Part shown: positions 57,081-64,000 of the stretch, in pieces
Position numbering within the stretch: position 1 is the stretch's first letter
Layout of the letters: every line of letters begins with the position of its first letter
Source of the DNA: Enterocloster alcoholdehydrogenati
GTDB taxonomy: Bacteria > Bacillota > Clostridia > Lachnospirales > Lachnospiraceae
Assembly (NCBI RefSeq): GCF_013282095.1
Contig: NZ_BLTJ01000005.1
Span: 1 to 64,000 of the forward strand
Reading direction: 5' to 3'
DNA length: 64,000 nt
Program-made: the position numbers and the translations under genes
Notes under the pieces: generated by a model
Databases searched by the model: none
What the model saw: the letters and a program-made list of their open reading frames with translations, nothing else
Told to the model about the DNA's origin: nothing

Positions 57081-57905
57081 TTACTTCTCGTACAGAAATT
57101 TTTCCGGCAAAGTTACCTTAAAGTCCCTTGCCAGATCCCTGAAATCCTGGGGACTGATAGTCTGAAGCTTATCAGGACGCATAGACAGCATCTTTACCAG
57201 AATCTCTGCTGACTTCTCTACCGTATGCATCAGGCCGAAGGTCAGATCAAAATCCTCTCCTGCTGCAAACATTCCATGATGCGCCCAGATTGCCACATCA
57301 TACTCCTTCATCAGCTCGCTGGTAGCAACTGCAATATCGCGGCCGCCTGGAACCATCCACGGCACCACGCCGATACCGGAAGGGAATACTACCGGGCATT
57401 CGGTTGCCATCTCCCACAGTTCTCTTGTGAATACCTCGTCTGTGAGAGGCAGAACAAACGTCAGAGCGATCACATTCGCAGTGTGGGCATGGTAGATCAC
57501 GCGGTATGCGCCGCCGGTAGCCAGCATCTTTACCTCATGATTCATCAGGTGGGACGGCAGCTCGCTGGTAGGTTTTCCGCCGTTTACAAGCCCCCAGACG
57601 ATGCGGTAGTTTTCTCCCGACTCATCCAGTTCAATCATGCAGATGGAATCCTCTGGTTTGATAATCACATTTCTGAAATACTTTCCGCTGCCTGTTACAA
57701 GGAAATATTCCCCGCCCAGGGCCGGAACGGTGGTTCCGATGGGCCGCCACTCTCCTGGGTAAAACTCCTCTTTTACGCTTTCTGCCTCCTGAGGCTTTAC
57801 ACGGTAGGATAAGTTGCCGCCATTTCTCTCATGCCATCCCTGCTCCCAGCCGTCATTGGCCATACGGATAAATCCCTGTACAAATTCTGCATCTAAAAAT
57901 TTCAT
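57081..57905 (-). CDS. rhaD: Rhamnulose-1-phosphate aldolase
   Basis: A 274-residue class II (zinc) aldolase, the same length as the Escherichia coli enzyme. It splits L-rhamnulose 1-phosphate into dihydroxyacetone phosphate and L-lactaldehyde. Zinc-binding histidines are in VIYHAHTANV and WAHHGMF, with acidic E in NGGKPTSELPSH. The frame runs 21 codons upstream into rhaA, but GGGGAAAGG is just before the ATG at 57905 and the family length fits. Third gene of the operon. Confidence 0.95.
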   Translation of the reverse strand: MKFLDAEFVQGFIRMANDGWEQGWHERNGGNLSYRVKPQEAESVKEEFYPGEWRPIGTTVPALGGEYFLVTGSGKYFRNVIIKPEDSICMIELDESGENYRIVWGLVNGGKPTSELPSHLMNHEVKMLATGGAYRVIYHAHTANVIALTFVLPLTDEVFTRELWEMATECPVVFPSGIGVVPWMVPGGRDIAVATSELMKEYDVAIWAHHGMFAAGEDFDLTFGLMHTVEKSAEILVKMLSMRPDKLQTISPQDFRDLARDFKVTLPEKFLYEK

Positions 57906-57918
57906 GTTCCTTTCCCCT

Positions 57919-59178
57919 TTACTTTCTCTTTGATAATACGTCCTGCTCGTATGCCTTGACTTTCTCAAACCAGCCCTGGCCGCCTTCCACGCCGCACTGA
58001 CGGCAGTATTCGTTCCACACGTCTCCTAACGGATACAGCTTTATCTCTTCCTGCAGCATCATAAGCTCGGACATACGGTTTTCATCCTGAAGTCCCTTTA
58101 ACAGCTCCGCCGGCGTTAAGAGGGCAGACAGCAGGGCCTTCTGGAAACTTCTAAAGCCTACCGTCCATGCCGAAATACGATTGATGCTGGCGTCAAAATA
58201 ATCCAGGGCAATGTATACCCGGTTCAGGGCATTATTTCTGACGATTTCCTTTGCAATCTCCCTTGTCTCATCATCAAAAAGCACTACATGATCGCTGTCC
58301 CAGCGCACAGGGCGGGTCACATGGAGGGCAATCTCAGGGAAGAAGCACAACAGGGCCGGAATCTTGTCGGATACCATCTCTGTGGGGTGATAATGGCCAT
58401 TATCCATCAGCGGAAGAACCCCCTGGTGGGTAGCAGCAAAGGAAAGGGCAAACTCCGCGGAGCCTGCGGTATAGGACTCTACGCCGATTCCAAATACCTT
58501 GGATTCCACGCAGGGCTTCACAAGCTTGGGATCATAGGGCTCTGCCAGAATCGCTTCAATCGACTCCCTGTAGCGCAGCCTGGGGCCTAAGCGGTCTGCG
58601 GGAACATCCTTAAAACCGTCGCCGATCCAGATATTCATCACACAGGGGATTCCCGTCTCCTTTGCAAAATACTCGGAAATACGGATACAGGCCTTTCCGT
58701 GACGGATCCAGAACTCTCTCGTCTCTTTGTCAGGGCTTGTTAAGGTCAGTCCGTCCTTTACCTTTGCATGGGAGAAAAAGGTAGGATTAAAATCAATTCC
58801 CATATGATGCTTCTTTGCAAATTCCACCCATTTTGCAAAATGCTTCGGCTCTAACTGATCTCTGTCCGCATACTCTCCGTTCTCAAAGACTGCATAGCTT
58901 GCGTGAAGGTTCAGCTTCTTCTTCCCCGGCATCAGGCTCATGGCCATCTCCATATCCTCCATCAGTTCCTCTGGCGTTCTGGCTCTTCCCGGATAATTTC
59001 CCGTTGCCTGGATACCCCCAGTCAGAGGGCCGTCCTGGTCAAACCCTTTTACATCGTCCCCCTGCCAGCAGTGAAGGGACACCGGAATCTCCTTTAATCT
59101 CCTGATCACCTGGTCTGTATCAATACCAAGGCCCCTGTAAAGCTCTTTTGCAGATTCATAGCGTTCTGTCTGATTCAT
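57919..59178 (-). CDS. rhaA: L-rhamnose isomerase
   Basis: A 419-residue TIM-barrel isomerase converting L-rhamnose to L-rhamnulose, the same length as in Escherichia coli. Metal-binding and active-site stretches are visible: LNLHASYAVFENGEY, DFNPTFFSH, VESKVFGIGVESYTAGS, LMDNGHYHPTEMVSDKIP and RVYIALDYFDASINRI. It lies 27 bases after rhaB and 13 bases before rhaD. Confidence 0.97.
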   Translation of the reverse strand: MNQTERYESAKELYRGLGIDTDQVIRRLKEIPVSLHCWQGDDVKGFDQDGPLTGGIQATGNYPGRARTPEELMEDMEMAMSLMPGKKKLNLHASYAVFENGEYADRDQLEPKHFAKWVEFAKKHHMGIDFNPTFFSHAKVKDGLTLTSPDKETREFWIRHGKACIRISEYFAKETGIPCVMNIWIGDGFKDVPADRLGPRLRYRESIEAILAEPYDPKLVKPCVESKVFGIGVESYTAGSAEFALSFAATHQGVLPLMDNGHYHPTEMVSDKIPALLCFFPEIALHVTRPVRWDSDHVVLFDDETREIAKEIVRNNALNRVYIALDYFDASINRISAWTVGFRSFQKALLSALLTPAELLKGLQDENRMSELMMLQEEIKLYPLGDVWNEYCRQCGVEGGQGWFEKVKAYEQDVLSKRK

Positions 59179-59205
59179 ATCTGATTCTCCTCTCTTCCGA
59201 CCCGT

Positions 59206-60612
59206 TCATTCCGGCTTATATTCACGGATGGAAAATGACTGTCCTACGCACCTTCTCGCTGCCTCTAAGCTGTCAAATTCCCCGTTTTTGATCATCTGTG
59301 CCACGAGATTTCCAATAGCGGTTGCCTCTGCTGGCCCTGCCAGCACCTTTTTATGGGATTTTTCTGCCGTCAGGCGGTTTAAATAATCTGCATTGGAGCC
59401 TCCTCCTACAATACAGATGGTATCATAAACCCGGCCTGTTAGCACTTCAATCTCTCTTACCGTCTCCCGGTAGCTGTCGCTTAGGCTCTCATATACCACT
59501 GCTGCCAGCTCTCCCGGCGTCTCCGGCACCGGCTGCCTCGTCTGGGCACACATTTTCCGAATGGCGCGTATCATGGAAGGCGGCGCTAAGAAGGCATGGT
59601 CATTTACATCTACTCTGGACGGAAAACCGCTGCTCTTTGCCGCCATGGAACAAAGCTCTGCAAATGAATATGTATGCTCCAGTTCCCGTCTCACCGACTG
59701 AATCATCCACAGGCCCATAATATTCTTTAAATAACGATATCTGTATTCATATCCGCCTTCATTGGTGAAATTCCTCTGTCGGCTTTCCTCTGTGCAGATG
59801 GCGTTTCTGCTCTCAATCCCCATTAAAGACCAGGTGCCTGAGCTGATATACAGGCTGTGATCGCCTCCATATGGAACTGCCATAACGGCAGACCCCGTAT
59901 CATGTGTGGCAGGAAGGACAATCTGGCAGGAAAATCCCACCTCTTTTTCAATCTCCTCTTTAAAGTTTCCCACTGCCGTCCCCGGCTGGCTTAAGGGAAG
60001 AAAGATATCTTCCGGATATCCTAAACGCCGGATCAGTTCTCTGTCCCAGTCATTGGCTGCTGCATTTACCAGCTGGGTAGAGGTGGCATTGGTGTACTCT
60101 GATCGTTTCTCCCCTGTCAGCAGGAAATGAAAGTAATCGGGGAGCATTAGGAATGTCCTTGCTCTCTTTAGATGCTCTGGGTTGTTTTTCTTTACTGCCA
60201 TCAGCTGATAAATGGTGTTGAAACTCTGTTTCTGGATACCCGTGCGGCCATACAGCTGATCTTCGGGAATGATTTTATATACCTCTTTATCCATCCCCTC
60301 TGTTCGGCTGTCACGGTATCCATAGGTTTTTCCCAGCACCCGATCCTTTTCATCCAAAAGCACATAGTCCACAGCCCAGGTATCGATTCCCATGGATACC
60401 GGTACTTTTCCCAGTTCCTTACACCGGCGGATTCCTGTCTTGATTTCCCGAAACAGCGCGTCCAGATCCCAGCATAGGGAACCGTCGTGATCCTTCATGC
60501 CATTTTCAAAGCGCCATATCTCCTCCAGTTCCATTTTCCCGTTTTCTATATGTCCCAGCATATGGCGGCCGCTGGATGCGCCGATATCCACCGCCAGATA
60601 ATACTTTTCCAT
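59206..60612 (-). CDS. rhaB: Rhamnulokinase
   Basis: A 468-residue FGGY-family kinase that phosphorylates L-rhamnulose at C1. The N-terminal AVDIGASSGRHMLG, the central ATHDTGSAVMAVP and the C-terminal CIVGGGSNADYLNRLTA are typical. GGAGGAGG precedes the ATG at 60612; six extra codons upstream lack a suitable site. First gene of the operon, divergent from its likely AraC regulator. Confidence 0.95.
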   Translation of the reverse strand: MEKYYLAVDIGASSGRHMLGHIENGKMELEEIWRFENGMKDHDGSLCWDLDALFREIKTGIRRCKELGKVPVSMGIDTWAVDYVLLDEKDRVLGKTYGYRDSRTEGMDKEVYKIIPEDQLYGRTGIQKQSFNTIYQLMAVKKNNPEHLKRARTFLMLPDYFHFLLTGEKRSEYTNATSTQLVNAAANDWDRELIRRLGYPEDIFLPLSQPGTAVGNFKEEIEKEVGFSCQIVLPATHDTGSAVMAVPYGGDHSLYISSGTWSLMGIESRNAICTEESRQRNFTNEGGYEYRYRYLKNIMGLWMIQSVRRELEHTYSFAELCSMAAKSSGFPSRVDVNDHAFLAPPSMIRAIRKMCAQTRQPVPETPGELAAVVYESLSDSYRETVREIEVLTGRVYDTICIVGGGSNADYLNRLTAEKSHKKVLAGPAEATAIGNLVAQMIKNGEFDSLEAARRCVGQSFSIREYKPE

Positions 60613-60779
60613 CGTCCTCCTCCTCTGCACTGCATCCCTTGCCGTACAATCTCTTTTATAATTTTATTGTATTGGAAAAAGAAAGAGAAAAAAAGAACGC
60701 TTTTTGGCTAAAAAACTGTCTTTATTTGCACATCTGTGATACAATAAGCATATGCGCTGAAACCAAAAGGAGGGCTCCC

Positions 60780-61760
60780 ATGAACAAGCTTTTGTTAGCT
60801 GAATTAAGCAGGATCACCGAAGAGGAACAGCGTATCCTGGAAGGAAGATCCGGCGTAGACCAGACCCTCTATTCCGAAGGATCTGATTTCGTCATCACCA
60901 GCGGGAAGATGTTAAAGGAAGGGCGTCTGATCCGGGTGCGTCCTCACACCCGGTTCGTCCATTTCCCCAGGCACACCCACAATTATGTGGAGATGATCTA
61001 TATGTGCTCCGGCCAGACCACCCACATTATAAACAAAACCCGTCTGGTGCTGCAGACGGGAGAACTTCTTATTTTAAATCAGCACGCCACCCAGGAGATC
61101 CTTCCTGCAGGCAGAGAGGATGTGGCTGTCAATTTTATTATCCTGCCGGAGTTTTTTGACCAGACACTGGCTATGCTGGGATCGGAGCAGAGTATGCTTC
61201 GGGATTTTGTGGTAGGATGCCTGCAGACCGCAGATTCGCCGCTGTCCTATCTGCATTTTAAGGTGTCGGATGTCCTGCCTGTCCAGAATCTGCTGGAGAA
61301 CCTGGTATGGACCATTTTTCATGAGATTCAGAACAAACGGCTGATGAACCAGATCACCATGGGACTGCTTTTTCTCCAGCTTTTAAACTACACTGACCGG
61401 ATCGAAGCAGGACATACCTCCTTTGAACAGGAGATTCTGATGCAGGTCTTTCAGTATGTGGAGGAGCATTATAAGGACGGTGAACTGACCCAGTTAGCCG
61501 GGCGGCTCTGCTGCGACCTGACCTGGCTGTCCCGGACAGTCCGGCGGCTCTCAGGCTGTACCTATACGGAACTGGTACAAAAAAAACGGCTGAACCAGGC
61601 CTGTTCGCTCCTGCGTTCAACCGCTCTGTCCATATTGGATGTGAGTATGGCCGTGGGATATGAAAATTTCAGTTATTTCCATCGCATCTTTAAACAATAT
61701 ACCGGGCTGACCCCCAGACAGTACCGGGTATCCAGCCGCATGGAGCAGGAGGAAAGGTAA
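60780..61760 (+). CDS. AraC-family regulator of the rhamnose operon (RhaR/RhaS-like)
   Basis: A 326-residue regulator with an N-terminal cupin (HFPRHTHNYVEMIYMCSGQT, about 60-150) and C-terminal AraC motifs (LTQLAGRLCCDLTWLSRTVR, ILDVSMAVGYENFSYFHRIF). AGGAGG lies 6 bases before the ATG at 60780; a longer frame upstream overlaps rhaB and is not needed. Divergent from rhaBADM across 167 bases that hold TACAAT-type -10 elements on both strands but no good -35, as expected for activated promoters. It probably responds to L-rhamnose. Confidence 0.88.
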   Translation: MNKLLLAELSRITEEEQRILEGRSGVDQTLYSEGSDFVITSGKMLKEGRLIRVRPHTRFVHFPRHTHNYVEMIYMCSGQTTHIINKTRLVLQTGELLILNQHATQEILPAGREDVAVNFIILPEFFDQTLAMLGSEQSMLRDFVVGCLQTADSPLSYLHFKVSDVLPVQNLLENLVWTIFHEIQNKRLMNQITMGLLFLQLLNYTDRIEAGHTSFEQEILMQVFQYVEEHYKDGELTQLAGRLCCDLTWLSRTVRRLSGCTYTELVQKKRLNQACSLLRSTALSILDVSMAVGYENFSYFHRIFKQYTGLTPRQYRVSSRMEQEER

Positions 61761-61777
61761 AAACCTCCTGCTTTTTA
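61745..61777 (+). terminator. Terminator overlapping the end of the rhamnose regulator gene
   Basis: GCAGGAGG (61745-61752) pairs with CCTCCTGC (61764-61771), followed by TTTTTATTT. The 5' arm lies within the last codons of the gene and the stop codon is in the loop. Confidence 0.85.
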
Positions 61778-61801
61778 TTTAAAATACATTTCGTTCCCTT
61801 A

Positions 61802-62719
61802 TTATTTCAGGAATCCGTTTACGATCTGCGCCTCAGCCTCTTCCTCTGTCAGTCCCAGCGTCATCAGCTTGATAATCTGCTCTCCTGCGATCTTTCCGAT
61901 GGCAGCCTCATGGATCAATGCCGCATCAATATTGTCCGCCACCAGACCAGGGACTGCCACGATCTTTGCATCGTCCATGATAATGGCGTCACACTCCGTA
62001 TGGCCGCTGCACTTTGCATTTCCAATGATATTGGACTTAAATACCTGCCGTGAGCGGTCCTTTGCAACAGAACGGGATACCACATCCGCACTGGAATCAT
62101 CGCCGTTAAGTTCCACATCATACACGCTTTCCGCTGTCTGATCGCCGTGGGTCAGAAGGCGCTCCCGAACCAGCAGCTTGGCGCCTGCGGCCAGCTGAGC
62201 CTTGTTGGTGCGGATGGTAGAATCTACGCCCCTAATCTGAACCATTTCCATCTCCATGAGGCTGTTTTCTTCCATATATACCTCTGTTCCCGGATTTAAA
62301 ATGCGCTTTCCTGTGCCCTCACCTTCACCGTAATGCTTCTCAACATATTTTACCTTTGCATTTCTGCCTACAAAGAAACGGTGAATACCGTCATGCTCAG
62401 AATCCTGAACGCCGCAGTTGTGGATGCCGCAGCCTGCAACAATTACCACATCCGCGTCATCTCCGATGTAGAAATCATTATATACCACCTCTTTTAAACC
62501 GCTGGCGCTTAAAACTACCGGGATATGAACGCTCTCATGCTTTGTTCCCGGCTTGATGCGGATATCAATCCCAGGCTTGTCGGTCTTGGTGGCAATATCA
62601 ATATTTGCCGTTGTATTTCTTCCGGCCATCTGTCCGTTGGCGCGGATATTGTAGGCTCCCTCCGGTACACCGTGAAGGTCAGCCACTTCCTCTAATAATC
62701 TCTCTTCGATCTGATCCAT
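61802..62719 (-). CDS. SufB/SufD-family Fe-S assembly protein, short SmsB-type
   Basis: A 305-residue SufBD-core protein, shorter than SufB or SufD (about 420-490). It consists mostly of the parallel beta-helix core (GIHNCGVQDSEHDGIHRFFVG, SKVIGNAKCSGHTECDAIIM-type region) and the C-terminal helical part (ALIHEAAIGKIAGEQIIKLM), without the long N-terminal segment. With the ATPase encoded 14 bases upstream it matches the two-gene SmsCB system described as an ancestral Suf machine. Cysteines in CGIHNC and CSGHTEC are candidates for cluster binding. Confidence 0.87.
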   Translation of the reverse strand: MDQIEERLLEEVADLHGVPEGAYNIRANGQMAGRNTTANIDIATKTDKPGIDIRIKPGTKHESVHIPVVLSASGLKEVVYNDFYIGDDADVVIVAGCGIHNCGVQDSEHDGIHRFFVGRNAKVKYVEKHYGEGEGTGKRILNPGTEVYMEENSLMEMEMVQIRGVDSTIRTNKAQLAAGAKLLVRERLLTHGDQTAESVYDVELNGDDSSADVVSRSVAKDRSRQVFKSNIIGNAKCSGHTECDAIIMDDAKIVAVPGLVADNIDAALIHEAAIGKIAGEQIIKLMTLGLTEEEAEAQIVNGFLK

Positions 62720-62733
62720 CCTCTTGTCCTCCC

Positions 62734-63471
62734 TTACTGCACGGAATCAAGGAAACCAAAACAGGCATCCACTGCAGAAGCTGTTCCCATGATCTTTGGC
62801 ATGATCTCATCCCTTGTACCCTGATTTACGATTTTTCCATCTGCGATCACAATAATTTCATCTGCAATATTTAAAATACGCTCCTGATGGGAAATGATCA
62901 GGATGGAGCCCTTTGTATTCTGACGCATCCTCTCAAACACCTGAATCAGGTTCTGGAAGCTCCATAAGTCAATGCCGGCCTCCGGCTCGTCAAATACAGA
63001 AAGCTTGGCCCCTCTGGCAAGAATGGTAGCAATCTCAATTCTCTTTAACTCTCCGCCGGATAAGCTGCTGTTGACCTCGCGGTTAATGTAATCCTTGGCA
63101 CAGAGTCCCACTTCAGACAGGTACTGACAGGCCTCAGATACGGTCAGTTTCTTGCCGGAAGCCAGACGTAAAAGGTCAATAACCTGAACTCCCTTAAAAC
63201 GCACCGGCTGCTGGAATGCAAAGCTGATTCCCATCTTTGCCCGATCTGTAATACTCTTTTCTGTAATATCCTCTCCGTCAAACCAGATTTTTCCTCCCGT
63301 GGGATGCTCAATTCCCATGATCAGTTTTGCTGTGGTAGACTTACCTCCGCCATTTGGACCTGTGATCACCACGAATTTCCCGTCATCTACGGTCAGGCTT
63401 ATATCCTTGATAATGCCCTTTTCTCCCTTTTCATCATTTACTTCAAAGGAGAGATTTTCCAATCTAAGCAT
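62734..63471 (-). CDS. SufC-like ABC ATPase (SmsC)
   Basis: A 245-residue soluble ABC ATPase that powers the SufB-like scaffold. Walker A is GPNGGGKST, the signature SLSGGELKRIEIATIL, Walker B SVFDEPEAGIDLW and the switch ISHQERIL, all SufC-type. It has no membrane partner. It starts the smsCB operon with AGGAG about 8 bases before the ATG. No cysteine desulfurase or SufU is in the window. Confidence 0.92.
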   Translation of the reverse strand: MLRLENLSFEVNDEKGEKGIIKDISLTVDDGKFVVITGPNGGGKSTTAKLIMGIEHPTGGKIWFDGEDITEKSITDRAKMGISFAFQQPVRFKGVQVIDLLRLASGKKLTVSEACQYLSEVGLCAKDYINREVNSSLSGGELKRIEIATILARGAKLSVFDEPEAGIDLWSFQNLIQVFERMRQNTKGSILIISHQERILNIADEIIVIADGKIVNQGTRDEIMPKIMGTASAVDACFGFLDSVQ

Positions 63472-63609
63472 AATGACACTCCTACCTCTCTTTTTCTTCT
63501 GTATACGTTCAAAGCCGTTTGGCGCTCAGAATGTATACTTTTATGTTTTCCCTTGGGGGCCAAAAAGCCGCACAACCTACAGTATATACTATTTACAGCT
63601 AAATTACTA

Positions 63610-63780
63610 TTATAATTTACCACTCACGGCAAAAAATGTCTGCAGCATTTGCACCGCATCCCCAGCTTCTTCTCTGAAAGAATGGCTAAGGGAGTGCAGA
63701 TGCCGGGTTTCTTGTTGGAAAACTGCCAAAAATTCTGTACTTTGCTCTTTAGATGAACTATCTATATTTTTACGGTTCAT
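63610..63780 (-). CDS. Possible 56-residue small protein
   Basis: An ATG at 63780 opens 56 codons on the minus strand, upstream of the SmsC gene. The peptide is polar and helical-looking, with Glu, Gln and His and a hydrophobic end (MLQTFFAVSGKL). I see no ribosome binding site before it and do not recognise it, so it could be chance. It is given because no other gene fills 63472-64000. Confidence 0.25.
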   Translation of the reverse strand: MNRKNIDSSSKEQSTEFLAVFQQETRHLHSLSHSFREEAGDAVQMLQTFFAVSGKL

Positions 63781-63900
63781 GCTGTAATTTTAGAAAAAGA
63801 GGTGTATGATTGTATATGAACAAACATGAGCTTGAAGAATATATTCGCCAGAAACTCTAATTATACGCCCCCTAAACAACAGAATATTAGTCCCATAAGA

Positions 63901-63929
63901 TTGAAAAAAAGGAGGCTTTATGCTATACT
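63901..63929 (+). promoter_or_regulatory. Promoter at the right edge, reading out of the window
   Basis: Plus-strand TTGAAA (63901-63906), 17-base spacer, TATACT (63924-63929). It should start a transcript near 63936 that leaves the window. A short 14-codon frame at 63816-63860 and an 18-codon frame at 63920-63976 lie around it, and neither is a convincing gene. Confidence 0.65.
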
Positions 63930-64000
63930 TTATACTTGCGTTAAGTCCTTTTTTTGCTGAAAGGAGTCCGATATAGGAAAAAACTTTAAAAGGTAAGGCG

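Noticed and set aside
63816-63860. A 14-codon frame starting MNKHELEEYIRQKL
   Set aside because: It resembles the start of some MmcQ/YjbR-like proteins but stops at once and has no continuation in any frame; too short to call a pseudogene.
63920-63976. An 18-codon frame behind AAGGAGG at the right edge
   Set aside because: The same bases form the spacer and -10 of a good promoter, so the apparent ribosome binding site lies upstream of transcription start.

Overview
The window looks like chromosome from an anaerobic Clostridium of the Lachnospiraceae type. This is inferred from a GGGtGRT protein next to a NifU-like scaffold, a minimal two-gene Suf-like (SmsCB) machine, class B sortase, AGGAGG ribosome binding sites, YesM/YesN-type two-component genes and close to half G+C. 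No rRNA, tRNA, CRISPR array or insertion sequence was seen. The only mobile-element trace is a tyrosine recombinase at the far left (178-1368). Its element probably extends off the left edge and ends against the terminator of a host gene near 1440.

Layout: 1-1440, end of an integrated element. 1515-3245, an Fe-S scaffold and a GGGtGRT protein. 3425-15637, one uninterrupted 4070-codon gene that joins a secreted thioester/Cna-B adhesin, an internal sorting-signal-like segment, three further membrane segments and a complete class B sortase. 16076-22091, a MacAB-like efflux operon with two TolC-like coiled-coil proteins. 22291-23880, a K+/H+ antiporter with a folded 5' leader. 24081-27326, a vitamin B12 uptake operon (btuFCD) behind a cobalamin riboswitch. 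27334-28308, a glucokinase.

28421-42126 is a carbohydrate-use region: an unassigned toroid protein, an ABC sugar importer, a GH105 hydrolase, a GH38 alpha-mannosidase, an MFS permease and a GH2 beta-galactosidase, with a divergent AraC regulator at 42317. Three promoters here (before GH105, the binding protein and lacZ) align without gaps over 75 bases, which points to one regulon. A secreted PAP2 phosphatase with an autotransporter-type repeat (43403) and an OmpR-family two-component system (45265-47465) follow. A second carbohydrate island (47640-56595) has a GH88 hydrolase, a DUF2264 protein, another ABC sugar importer and a divergent YesN/YesM pair with tandem repeats between them. 56744-61760 is a complete rhamnose operon (rhaB-A-D-M) with its AraC regulator. 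61802-63471 encodes the SmsB/SmsC Fe-S assembly pair.

Together the carbohydrate genes fit uptake of oligosaccharides made outside the cell from a uronic-acid-containing, branched polysaccharide (a plant or bacterial gum), with cytoplasmic removal of unsaturated uronate, mannose and galactose and breakdown of rhamnose. The precise substrate cannot be read from the sequence. The most unusual item is the adhesin-sortase fusion, which looks like a surface protein carrying its own anchoring enzyme.
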